In this document: in pieces, positions 1 through 11,800 of the stretch
How positions within the stretch are numbered: the first letter of the stretch is position 1
Layout: every line of letters starts with the position of its first letter
Origin: Dactylorhiza incarnata
Taxonomy: Eukaryota; Streptophyta; Magnoliopsida; Asparagales; Orchidaceae
Length of the DNA stretch: 64,000 nucleotides
Reading direction: 5' to 3'
NCBI GenBank assembly: GCA_033032865.1
Contig: JAWHQI010000019.1
Location: forward strand, 15,232,001-15,296,000
Notes under the pieces: generated by a model
The model's database searches: none
Told to the model about the DNA's origin: nothing
What the model saw: only the letters and a program-made list of their open reading frames with translations
Position numbers and translations under genes: made by a program

Positions 1-205
1 TGCCTAGCGGGCTTCTTTGGCACAGCGGGTGCTGAAGCTGAAAAGAAGTAAGACGGTAAAGGCTCAGCAGAGTAGCCATAAGACTTACGCGCACCATATG
101 GAGTACCAGACGAAGTCGGTGCTCCATATGCTGGGCTATAAGAATTATGCCTACTATTCTCCGTAGGGCATTCATCACTAGAGTGGGAGGTAGCTCCACG
201 CCAAC
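1..205 (-). pseudogene. Left-hand part of element T first reading frame, split by the LARD
   Basis: Read on the minus strand this flank is open throughout and rich in Ser, Tyr, Gly and Pro. It continues, through the shared 5-bp target duplication, a frame that begins at an ATG at 14240 on the other side of the LARD, so it is the interior of element T displaced by that insertion. It lies where gag would be expected, behind the tRNA-Asp primer site and a short leader. I do not recognise a domain, and the frame leaves the window at position 1, so length and product are unknown. It could also be leader sequence that is open by chance. Confidence 0.4.
201..205. repeat. Target site duplication CCAAC, left copy (LARD)
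   Basis: CCAAC directly precedes the TG of the left LTR and is repeated at 14208-14212 directly after the CA of the right LTR. A perfect 5-bp duplication is the normal signature of LTR-retrotransposon integration and fixes both element ends. Confidence 0.93.
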
Positions 206-3200
206 TGTAACATCCCCAATCCTTCTAGACCCCTAGATGGTGTTAGGGCATGAGTGGTGTGTAGAATGGCCACTAAGGTCCTTGGGCCAAGTGGAGTGTG
301 CTAAGTGCACACCAAGGACACAAAATCAACATAGCCCAATACCACTCCCTTAGGCCAATTGACCCTTAATTCACCAAATTGACCTCCCCCATGCCACCCT
401 AACCACTAAGGAAGACCATTAACATGAGAATTGCACTTGGGTGGGACCCAATTGCATGAAATTGACCAAAGTCAACATTAGGTCAACATTAACCAAACCA
501 AGTCAATTAGGGTTCAATTGACCCTCAAATGTTCAAATTGACCTTGCCACCACACTCTAAACACTTTAAGGAACTCATTGGACCCAAAAGCCCCATCCCT
601 TGGTCAACCTTTTGACCAATTTGACCAAAGTCAACTTTAGCTCAATTTAGGTCAAAATCACCCCTTAAGGCAAAATTAACCCAATTGGAGCCCCACCATG
701 GACCAACCTATGTTGTGTGAGGTTAAGGGACCCATGACCCCCAAGTGGGGTCAACCCACTCACCATGGTTGACCAAAGTCAACCATGGTCAACATAGGCC
801 ATCAAAGGTGAATTTCAAGCCTAGATTTAAATGAACCCTAGCACTCCTTAATTAACCATTATACTTGGACTTAGGCCTTGCCCAATCAGCCCTATGACTG
901 AACCCAAACATGTCTTGATTAATCAAATGGAGGGGGACCAAAAGGTTGATCAAAAAGCCTAAAGTTTAAAGCTTAAAGCTTTTTCCACCTCTACACTCCA
1001 CCTCCAATCAATTTGGGGAACCCCACCTTGATTACAAAGCAGCTGGAGGAGATCAGAGTGCCAGCAAGGGGCAGGAGTGCAGGAGGGTGGCAGCAAGGGG
1101 CAAAACTGATGAAGCTTATTTTGAAACCAGCCTATAGAGACCTCCCCACCCCATTCTATCCATCCCATTAGCTTCAGAGCACTGAGAGCAGTCGAAATCA
1201 GCTACTGGAGCGGGGAGATTGGTGGAGAATCGCGGCTGTGAGTAGGATCGCCGGAGCAAGGCACTTCCATGGCCAGCCGCCGCCGGAGCCGCCGCCACGC
1301 GCCATCAAGGGTTCGTTTCTCCTCCTCTCCCTCTATGCTAGCTTCCCATCTCTTCAATTTGAAGGATATGTCTCAATTGAGACGAATCCAACATTTCAAA
1401 TCCATGGAAAATCGTGAATATCGGCCATGCTAGATCGCCGGAAAACATCCCCCTACGGCCGCCATGCCGCCGGGAAGATGTAGCCCCGACCACCACGAAG
1501 GTGGTGGAGGTGGTGGCCGGCCGTGGTGGCCACCAGGTGGCCGGGAAAGGGAGGCGCAAGGTGACCCAGCTCGGGCTGATCTCAGCCGTTGGCTGGAGGA
1601 AGATGAAGGGGGAGGGTTGGATGTACTTTAAGATTCGTGCAGAATCATTATTTCCTGCATTTATTAATTCACCATATGTGATAATCTGCCTCAAATATTC
1701 AGTCCATTTCAAATAGATATTAAGGCCTCTTAGGGGCTGATCCAGAAAAAGTGTCTAACATGAAAGTTGTAGGCCTTGGTCTTAACTTTCATTTGGCCAG
1801 AGTTTAGGTCATTTGGTGACCTACAGCTCCCTAGGGAGCTGTTTTACTAGGACTGGTCCTACACTAGGTCAGTCCATTAGAAAAATTGCCTAGGTCAAAC
1901 CCCTCCATCTTTGGCGCTGTGCTTTTAACCATGGGTTGGTATACCCTAGAGGCACCCCCTGGAAAAAGGGAAGCCCTTGGTGGACTCTTTTGCATAGGGT
2001 TTTTGTGGTAATTAGATTATTTAAATTATGTTGATTTTTGGAGCATATGATGTTCAAATGACACCAAACTTTGGTGGATGGCTCTTTGGTATATGTGTAG
2101 TGTCTGCCTAAAATTTCACTCCATTTGGAGTTATTTTGCTATGGTAAATTTGAAACCCTAATGAGAACCTTTAAGGGTTAAGGTAGGGTTTGCATCAATT
2201 TGAGGAGTTGAGTGTGTTGGCCTCCTCCTATCATGTTGGATATGTGGGTATGTATATACAAATGCTAGTGTCACACCTAAGGGTCCATTTGGAGCCATTA
2301 GGGTGGTGTGACCTAAAACCCTAAGGGTGAATCCTTAAGGGTGCCAAGTGAGATTTGTGAAGGACATAGGGCCAAATGTTCTAGCCTTGGCTCTGAACTT
2401 TGTGGATATGATTTTAAAGGCATAAAATGTCTTAGGAAATTTAAATAGGAATTTTAGAGGCATTTAAGTATTTTCTCCTAATAAATGAAATAGCCACCCC
2501 CTTTCCTTAACAAATTGAAATGCATGATGATAGGACCTTGTATGGTGTTGAAACTCCATCAGTGGCTGGATAGGGATGAAATTGTACTATGGTAATTTTG
2601 TTATAATTTATTGAGGTGTTATTCCTTGTGTAGGAAATTTTAGGTACTTGCTAGCTTAGGTAAATTTAATTTTGAAAAATATCAAATCATGGAGCAAAAA
2701 TGTGATATTGCGTTAACTGTCATTAAATGATATTATATACGCATGATAATTGTTTGGGAGCTATTGGAATTGTATTTCACATACTTCTTGTAGAAATTGG
2801 GATTTACATCACTAGAGTATTTAATTTTTTTAAAATATCAAATCATAGGGCTTTGGCATGATACTTGGTTATCTGTGATTTTAGGTTAATCTATACCCAT
2901 GATAATTGTTTGGAAGCTATTGGAGTTGTATTTCATATACTTCATGTAGAAATTGAGATTTACATCACTAGAGTATTTAATCTTTTTAAAATATCAAATC
3001 ATAGGGATTTGGCATGTTACTTGGTGATTTGTGATTTTGGGTTAATCTATACCCATGATAATTGTTTGGGAGCTATTGGAATTGTATTTCACATACTTCT
3101 TGTAGAAATTGAGATTTACATCACTAGAGTATTTAATCTTTTTAAAATATCAAATCATAGGGCTTTGGCATGATACTTGGTTATCTGTGATTTTAGGTTA

Positions 3201-5569
3201 ATCTATACCCATGATAATTGTTTGGAAGCTATTGGAATTGTTTTTCATATACTTCATGTAGAAATTGAGATTTGCATCACTTGAGTAATTAATCTTTTTA
3301 AAATGTCAAATCATATGGTAATGACACATCCTTTTGGCAGAGGACTTTAGGTCCACATATTATCATTGGGTAATTTTTGTAGAATTTTCAGAAGTGAAAT
3401 TACTATTTTTCCTAATTATAGTGGCATTTTGGTAATTATACAATTATGATGATATAGTAGGCCAGATTATATCCTAGGGCCATGATACTCAATGAACCAC
3501 CTTTATTTGGGATAATATCTTGCTGATAATTTTCATATATCATGAGGAATCATTTTGTGGGTAGTTCATGTGTATTTTGACTTAAGTCCTTAACTATTTT
3601 GAATTACAATAAATACCAAATTAATATGGAAAATTATGGAAATTGGGCAATACCTTATTAAGGTCAGTAGTAGCCTAGGATAAATATACCAGACCCTGGA
3701 GATGAGTTTTTATAGGGATTCCCTTATGGGGTTGAGGGATAGTTCAATTTAGTGGACTGCGTTTAGTAAAAATAGAATTTGGTGGACTGCGTTTAGTAAA
3801 AACAGAATTTGGAGTTTTTGACAATTTAGATCCCTAGGTAGTGGGTATGAGTTATATCACACCATGATTCAAGGAGGGTCAATCCTAGGGTTGGTTGTGA
3901 GGTTGTATTAGGATTAATGTGGAAGGAAAAGAGGTACGTCCAACCCAATTGGGTCAGACGGGTCTTGAGCTAAATCACGCTAAGCATATGAAATGATGAG
4001 GGTGAACCGAATGTTATCCACCAACTAAAGTAATTGTCTTGATGAGGACGATGGGGTTGAGCCCATTGATCTGTAGTACCGTTAGGGGCCCCTTTATGGA
4101 GTACACCGCGGGAAGTCCAAGATTCACCCTAAATATAACACGAACCAAATTGTAGGCAAGAGTAGCCTAAGTGGGTATGCAGACTGGTATGGATCTCCTC
4201 CGGGAAGGAGATGGGTTGGATCAGCTTGGGTGTTAGTCCCTGAGCTGGGAGCTCGGGTGGACATGTTAACACTTGTTACCTATCCTAATAGTGGCGAGTC
4301 TTCGGTACTAGGCTAGTCGTGTCACCGACAGTAGTACGTTGACTCGGGTGAGGGTGTGGTTTAGAGGGCCGGTAAGTTTGAGTACCGCGGTCTGGAGGAC
4401 AATCTCTAATAACCCACCCCGACCTTAAAGTCTGGTGGATTCCAGCAAGAGTACGCAGGAGCTCCGCTGTTGTGTTCTTAGCGTTGAGGCATACATGAGG
4501 TCTAGGCTTGGTAGTGACTATACCCGCCTAGGATGTGGAGTGCCTGATCCACTACCACCGTGATCCACGACGGTCGGTACCCGAAAGGTTCGCTACCTTT
4601 CAAACAAATTGGGAACTATAAAGGTCTGTGCGCATAGAGTCGTGTGGGTGAGTCACATTGCATAATTTCATTAAAACATCATAACCATAGCATAACATAA
4701 CATACACATAGCATACCCCCATCATATAAATTAGTATGGGCTCTTTTATATTATGGGTTACCTGGACATCTTAACTTATATGTCGTATGAGCGTTCATAT
4801 AAGTTAAGGTACGAATCTGTGCTGGTAGTTTAGATTTACTTACTACACTGCGTTTCCTTTCTACTTACTACTTACTTCATTGCTCTACTTTACTGCCTTA
4901 TACCTGTACTATACTGCTAGCTAGATTTTACTGCTTTACTTATACCTGCTAGAGTAGTGCCATGTCACCACCTTCTTGTTTACCCCTTGTTTGTCCTCCT
5001 CTTCTTCCTCCCGCTCGGTGCCTAGGAATCGTGGAGGGAGGCGAGGACAAAACGGCTTAGTCTTTATGACTAACGGTCGGTGTGACCGCAGGATGTCCGA
5101 GGAGGCAGAGTTGTCCCGCGCGCAGCAGGACGAGATGGCAGGACCTGAGCAGCAGATGCACCGCACTACCACGACGCCACAGGTTGATAATTAGATAGTT
5201 AGATTTCCGCTTTTTGAGAGCTTTTGTTGTAGACTTCCGCATGTTGTAGAGAGAGAGAGAGATAGTACATTACTTTGTAAATGTATCGGGTTTAAGCCCC
5301 ATTAATTGTACTTCTCTTATGGACTTTCTATTTTCATTATATATGATGCTGTGATTGTGGACATGCCTTCTTTTATGTACTTACTTTTTGGCATATTTTA
5401 CTTATGATCGTATAGCCGGCAGGGTTGGTGCTGAGCGGTGTTAGTCAACCCGAGTGTTGGTGACACCGCAAGGCAGCGATTCTGTGCGAAGGTTCACCTC
5501 AACCGTGCGATACGGGAGAGGTTCGAGTTTTCAAGTACCCGAACGGGTTTTGGAAAAAGAGACCTTACA
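206..5569 (+). repeat. LARD 5' LTR
   Basis: Long terminal repeat matching 8878-14207 along its whole length. It contains a GC-rich stretch around 1430-1620, four 156-bp tandem copies at about 2680-3316, a doubled 30-bp segment at 3752-3811 and a GA microsatellite near 5250. Several 60-125-codon open frames in it overlap on both strands, lack any family motif and recur in the other LTR; I regard them as chance. About 35 bases near 2610-2645 are absent from the right LTR. Confidence 0.92.
2680..3316 (+). repeat. Four 156-bp tandem copies in the LARD 5' LTR
   Basis: The phrase (C/A)TATAC.CATGATAATTG recurs at 2735, 2891, 3047 and 3203, exactly 156 bp apart. Copies 1 and 3 share one variant (GGGAGCTATTGG ... 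CACATACTTCTTG) and copies 2 and 4 another (GGAAGCTATTGG ... CATATACTTCATG), so the array arose by duplication of a 312-bp dimer. Confidence 0.85.
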
Positions 5570-8500
5570 AATGGTATCACTGAACGTACGATCATAAGAG
5601 AACAGTCCACAACATACTGGGTCACCCCGCTCGAGTGTAGTTTGAGGACAAACTATGCAGCGGAAGCTGTGGTGTGCCCATGTATGAAATCACATAAAAC
5701 AGTCCATTAAGCAGCAAGTTAGGTCAAATTTTGACTTACTTAGACAATTTTGTGACGCACCCTAGTCTAAAGAGCGACCTCGGGTCTAGATTTTGTTGAA
5801 GGTTAAGGATACCCAACGTAGCTAAGGGAAGAAGTTAGTATAAGTCTTGACGTGGAGAATTTCACGCTGAGGGTTACGCTTTACTATCAAGTGGTAAGAC
5901 CATCTCGAGGAGATCGGGTGTCTGTAGTCTTCTTTAGAGTAATAGATGATCCATAAGCATAACCCCATTACCATAACTTGATACTTCCCACTATAGTACG
6001 TTGAGACAACCACCATAAAATACCGGAGGTCGAATTGGAATGTGAATATTTTGTTTGGAAAAGGCCCCTTTCCTAGTTAATCATATAGGGAACTCAGAAA
6101 AGTTAGCATAATTTATAGCATTGGGAGCCTAAGTTTTGTCATAACATTATGTCTCAAGGTGGAACACCAAGTCAGAAATGTTTTATGCCCTAAAGTTTTG
6201 CACTTATGTAAGATGAATACACCGTAGAGGTATTGAAGAGACTTAGCCCAAATCGGTAGGGGCTTATCCTTTTGTTTATTGGGCCAATAAAATACCGACT
6301 TGGATTGCCCCTAGACTTTGTTTAGAAAAGGTTATGACTTTTTCGTAGTAATCTCGAGGTTGGAGTATTCAATGATACTCGGGTGATGACGAGACCTTAT
6401 TCTTACACTTTTGAGTTATGGACCAACCCTCCTTAGAAGTTTGAGACCCTTGGAGAATTACTTCACCTTAAATAGCAGGGAGTGTTTATACAAAGTTGTG
6501 ATCGCTTTAGTTATGCGAGCAAGTCAAGTGATTGGTACACTTCAAGAGTGAGCGTGCACTTATCTTTTTGCTCCAAGGATGATTCTAAGGTGACAAAGTG
6601 ATCAACTCGTTAATCATTTGGTTATACATAAAGGGTTGTCCAGTGTATAAGCATAAGACTCTCAGAATCAAGAAAGTCAGGTTAAGAATTTAGGGAATTT
6701 CACTAATTTCCGGATCCAAGCAATGTGGTCTTGTCTTTTATAAGAACATTTGGTCATCAAGCTCTTACCGGTCACAAGGGAAGAACGTCATAAACGGCGA
6801 ATTCAGTGCAAGACCAAGTAAAATTTAGAATGGATAGAGGTAAGTCTGGACTATAAGTTCTCATGACCATAAGAAATAATCAGTTTATCGTAACAAACTC
6901 GCTAGTGTATTGTTGTAAATACACCTTCTTAACCTCGAGTCATCGAGTTGAAGAGTTATCCAAACAATTAATAATCACTGACGTCCGAACAAATGTCTCG
7001 TTTTAGTCAAGTATTGAAAACAAGAAAGAATGCCAAGTTTAGTAGCTTGGGATAAAAGTGTCACATCATGGAGTTTTGAAATTTGGAGTCAAGTCTTCGC
7101 AAGTAAGGATTACAACTAGAGTTTCTTGCACTCCAGGGCTTTCAAGGGTAATTTTCGGATAGTATTTTTAATTAAAATTCAAGCCCTCTCCTTGGTGAAA
7201 ATTTAGTTAAGATCATTTTACTCTTAGAGTCTGTTTATGCATCACCAGAGAGCTTAGGAAGGTGACTCCTTGGATCTTGTAATACGATAGTATAAACTAT
7301 TTAGGGCTAAGATGGATATTTTTTTTCTATGTTCAGATCTCGGGAAAGATGACAACGACCGTCATGTGTTGAAATATTGAGGAATGGGGAGTTGAAACGA
7401 TTGATTAGTGCCGTTACTATCAACTCCCGCTTAAGACTGTTAACTTTACTTGATGATACGTAGCGACGTAATTTTTGGATGACATAACTATGAGAAGGGT
7501 CATTATGATGAAACCTTTAATTCACAATTTATAGCTTAAGTGAGAGGAGACCTCCTGTCTTTGAATTTTTAACCCGCTCTTTAGTGGAAATCAAAGGTGA
7601 AATTTGATAAATGATACATTGAAGATATATAATCTACAAGAATCCTCCGATCTTAAGAACCAGAACTTACAATTTCTCCAAAGATTTATAGTCTCCGTTA
7701 GGAAGATTCAGGAATAAAGGAGACAAGTTTGATTTTCAGATATAAATGGTGGAATTTCTCGAGGATTAATGGGTTTTAATGAGTCACCCTTCATGTTGAA
7801 ATCAATTTGTGCCAAAACTTGTCATGATATAAAGGGGTTTTACCCTCGTGAGTTATGAACCAATGGATATGGAAAGTAGATGGGAGTCATTTCACGAACA
7901 TCCTTCTAAACTGCAGACGTTATTTGTCTCACAGAAAAACCTGGAAGGTATCTACATTTATTTAACATCTAGAAGCGCTAACCTCGTGTAACATTCGTAG
8001 GACATAAGTGACTCTGGTCCAAGTATAATAAAGGTTTTTGTTTTTGTTTTGTAGCTGATGAACCTGACCTTGTATCCGCGGAGTCGGAAACGGTTTATCA
8101 GCAGAGACCTCAATTGTTAAGGGATAAGGTCTCTTGGTGTAGGTGGTGTTGAACGCCTACGTGTAAGAGAGTCGTATGGTGAAGAGTCAGAGTAGACAAT
8201 GACGGTTGGCTAAATGATCGCGTCCTGGCTAATCGATTTATGAGCAGAGTATTAGATAAGCATGGTTCGTCAATGTAACCTTATGAAGTTAAGTTGAACT
8301 CGAAGGTTTGTGGTGCCATCTAGCGCGGCATGATAGTATAAATTAACTCGGTAAGTTCTTATGTATTTCAGGAAGAGCCTCCTTCGGGAGTGTAATGATT
8401 TGGTAACGCCCGCGCCTGGTTAGCTTGTGTTGATTTCTCTGAAGTATCTATTTTCTTTTCATTACCGGGATGGAGCAGGTAGAACCCGCGTTGTGACTAA

Positions 8501-8877
8501 TGGCACGATGGTCTGAGCGGCGGGTTAAACCTTCAATTAACCCCTAGTGGGAATATTGCCAACATTCTTAGCGAGTAATAGTAGAAGTGCAATGAGAAAT
8601 TTTGGTAAACAATATTGCTCCGGTTTGAGTTCTCATTTAGCAGAGGTCCGAGTTCTTCCGTGGAAGGGGATTCTGATGCCCGATTATTATAGTTCAATCA
8701 TGGGCAAGAGGAGCACAGTTGGGTTCCCTTAGACTTCATGCAACAATGTTTCCCAGAACTCTTCACCTCAGGTGCAAATTAATCGTCTTTGAAATCCTTT
8801 ACTCTTATAAGTGCTTGCAACCCGTAGACCCAAACCTAAATTTCGAGGACGAAATATTTCTTTTGTTTATTGGGATT
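5570..8877 (+). other. LARD internal region, non-coding
   Basis: The interior opens with a primer-binding site at 5572 (TGGTATCA, the first eight bases of the plant initiator tRNA-Met complement, then diverging). A conserved leader block follows at about 5616-5710. The remaining roughly 3.1 kb has stops in all frames and no protease, RT or integrase motif. It closes with TTTCGAGGACGAAAT and a T-rich stretch in place of a clean polypurine tract. The interior probably serves only as RNA for packaging and priming. Confidence 0.8.
5616..5710 (+). promoter_or_regulatory. Conserved leader block shared with element A (candidate packaging signal)
   Basis: The block includes TTGAGGACAAACTATGCAGC, GGAAGC.TGGTGTGCCCAT and a nearby AGTCCA. 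The same blocks in the same order follow the primer site of element A, read on the minus strand from about 30600 to 30500. Strong conservation of a leader in an otherwise non-coding element suggests it is needed for RNA packaging or dimerisation by a helper's Gag. That role is inferred. Confidence 0.6.
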
Positions 8878-11800
8878 TGTAACATCCCCAATCCTTCTAG
8901 ACCCCTAGATGGTGTTAGGGCATGAGTGGTGTGCAGAATGACCACTAAGGTCCTTGGGCCAAGTGGAGTGTGCAAAGTGCACACCAAGGGCACAAAATCA
9001 ACATAGCCCAATACCACTCCCTTAGGCCAAATGACCCTTAATTCACCAAATTGACCTCCCCCATGCCACCCTAACCACTAAGGAAGACCATTACTATGAG
9101 AATTGCACTTGGGTGGGACCCAATTGCATGAAATTGACCAAAGTCAACATTAGGTCAACATTAACCAAACCAAGTCAATTAGGGTTCAATTGACCCTCAA
9201 ATGTTCAAATTGACCTTGCCACCACACTCTAAACACTTTAAGGAACTCATTGGACCCAAAAGCCCCATCCCTTGGTCAACCTTTTGACCAATTTGACCAA
9301 AGTCAACTTTAGCTCAATTTAGGTCAAAATCACCCCTTAAGGCAAAATTAACCCAATTGGAGCCCCACCATGGACCAACCTATGTTGTGTGAGGTTAAGG
9401 GACCCATGACCCCCAAGTGGGGTCAACCAACTCACCATGGTTGACCAAAGTCAACCATGGTCAACATAGGGCATCAAAGGTGAATTTTAAGCCTAGATTT
9501 ATATGAACCCTAACACTCCTTAATTAACCATTATACTTGGACTTAGGCCTTGCCCAATCAGCCCTATGACTGAACCCAAACATGTCTTGATTAATCAAAT
9601 GGAGGGGGACCAAAAGGTTGATCAAAAAGCATAAAGTTTAAAGCATAAAGCTTTTTCCACCTCTACACTCCACCTCCAATCAGTTTGGGGAACCCCACCT
9701 TGATTACAAAGCAGCTGGAGGAGATCAGAGTGCCAGCAAGGGGCAGGAGTGCAGGAGGGTGGCAGCAAGGGGCAAAACCGATGAAGCTTATTTTGAAACC
9801 AACCTATAGAGACCTCCCCACCCCATTCTATCCATCCCATTAGCTTCAGAGCACTGAGAGCAGTCGAAATCAGCTACTGGAGCGGGGAGATTGGTGGAGA
9901 ATCGTGGCTGTGAGCAGGATCGCCGGAGCAAGGCACTTCCATGGCCAGCCGTCGCCGGAGCCGCCGCCACGCGCCATCAAGTGTTCGTTTCTCCTCCTCT
10001 CCCTCTATGCTAGCTTCCCATCTCTTCAATTTGAAGGATAGGTCTCAATTGAGACGAATCCAACATTTCAAATCCATGGAAAATCGTGAATATCGGCCAT
10101 GCTAGATCGCCGGAAAACATCCCCCCACGGCCGCCATGCCGCCGGGAAGATGTAGCCCCGACCACCACGAAGGTGGTGGAGGTGGTGACCGGCCGTGGTG
10201 GCCACCATGTGGCCGGGAAAGGGAGGCGCAAGGTGACCCAGCTCGGGCTGATCTCAGCCGTTGGCTGAAGGAGGAAGATGAAGGGGGAGGGTTGGATGTA
10301 CTTTAAGATTCGTGCAGAATCATTATTTCCTGCATTTATTAATTCACCATATGTGATAATCTGCCTCAAATATTCAGTCCATTTCAAATAGATATTAAGG
10401 CCTCTTAGGCGCTGATCCAGAAAAAGTGTCCAACATGAAAGTTGTAGGCCTTGGTCTTAACTTTCATTTGGCTCTGAGTTTAGGTCATTTGGTGACCTAC
10501 AGCTCCCTAGGGAGCTGTTTTACTAGGACTGGTCCTACACTAGGTCAGTCCATTAGAAAAATTGCCTAGGTCAAACACCTCCATCTTTGGAGCTGTGCTT
10601 TTAACCATGGGTTGGTATACCCTAGAGGCACCCCCTGTAAAAGGGGCAGCCCTTGGTGAACTCTTTTGCATAGGGTTTTTGTGGTAATTAGATTATTTAA
10701 ATTATGTTGATTTTTGGAGCATATGATGTCCAAATGACACCAAACTTTGGTGGATGGCTCTTTGGTACATGTGTAGTGTCTGCCTTAAATTGCACTCCAT
10801 TTGGAGTTGATTTGCTATGGTAAATTTGAAACCCTAATGAGAACCTTTAAGGGTTAAGGTAGGGTTTGCATCAATTTGAGGATTTGAGTGTGTTGGCCTC
10901 CTCCTATCATGTTGGATATGTGGGTATGTATATACAAATGCTAGTGTCACACCCTAAGGGTCCATTTGGAGCCATTAGGGTGGTGTGACCTAAAACCCTA
11001 AGGGTGAATCCTTAAGGGTGCCAAGTGAGATTTGTGAAGGACATAGGGCCAAATGTTCTAGCCTTGGCTCTTAACTTTGAGGATATGATTTTAAAGGCAT
11101 AAAATGTCTTAGGAAATTTAAATGGGAATTTTAGAGGCATTTAAGTATTTTCTCCTAATAAATGAAATAGCCACCCCCTTTCCTTAACAAATTGAAATGC
11201 ATGGTGATAGGACCTTGTATGGTGTTGAAACTCCATCAGTGGCTGGATAGGGATGAAATTGTACTATGGTAATTTTGTTATAATTTACTTGCTAGCTTAG
11301 GTAAATTTAATTATGAAAAATATCAAATCATGGGGCAAAAATGTGATATTGGGTTAACTGTCATTAAATGATATTATATACCCATGATAATTGTTTGGGA
11401 GCTATTGGAATTGTCTTTCACATACTTCTTGTAGAAATTGGGATTTACATCACTAGAGTATTTAATTTTTTTAAAATATCAAATCATAAGGCATTGCATG
11501 ATACTTGGTTATCTGTGATTTTAGGTTAATCTATACCCATGATAATTGTTTGGAAGCTATTGGAGTTGTATTTCATATACTTCATGTAGAAATTGAGATT
11601 TACATCACTAGAGTATTTAATCTTTTTAAAATATCAAATCATAGGGCTTTGGCATGATACTTGGTGATCTGTGATTTTGGGTTAATCTATACCCATGATA
11701 ATTGTTTGGGAGCTATTGGAATTGTATTTCACATACTTCTTGTAGAAATTGAGATTTACATCACTAGAGTATTTAATCTTTTTACAATATCAAATCATAG

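Noticed and set aside
959..1716. 60-125-codon open frames in the LARD LTR (also 9622-10387, 4936-5242, 13576-13882)
   Set aside because: They overlap on both strands, lie in GC-rich LTR sequence, recur in both LTRs and show no family motif.
4038..4095. Hammerhead-ribozyme-like TTGATGAGGACGATG in the LARD LTR
   Set aside because: The core should begin CTGATGA and be followed by GAAA and a cleavage site; these are not found.
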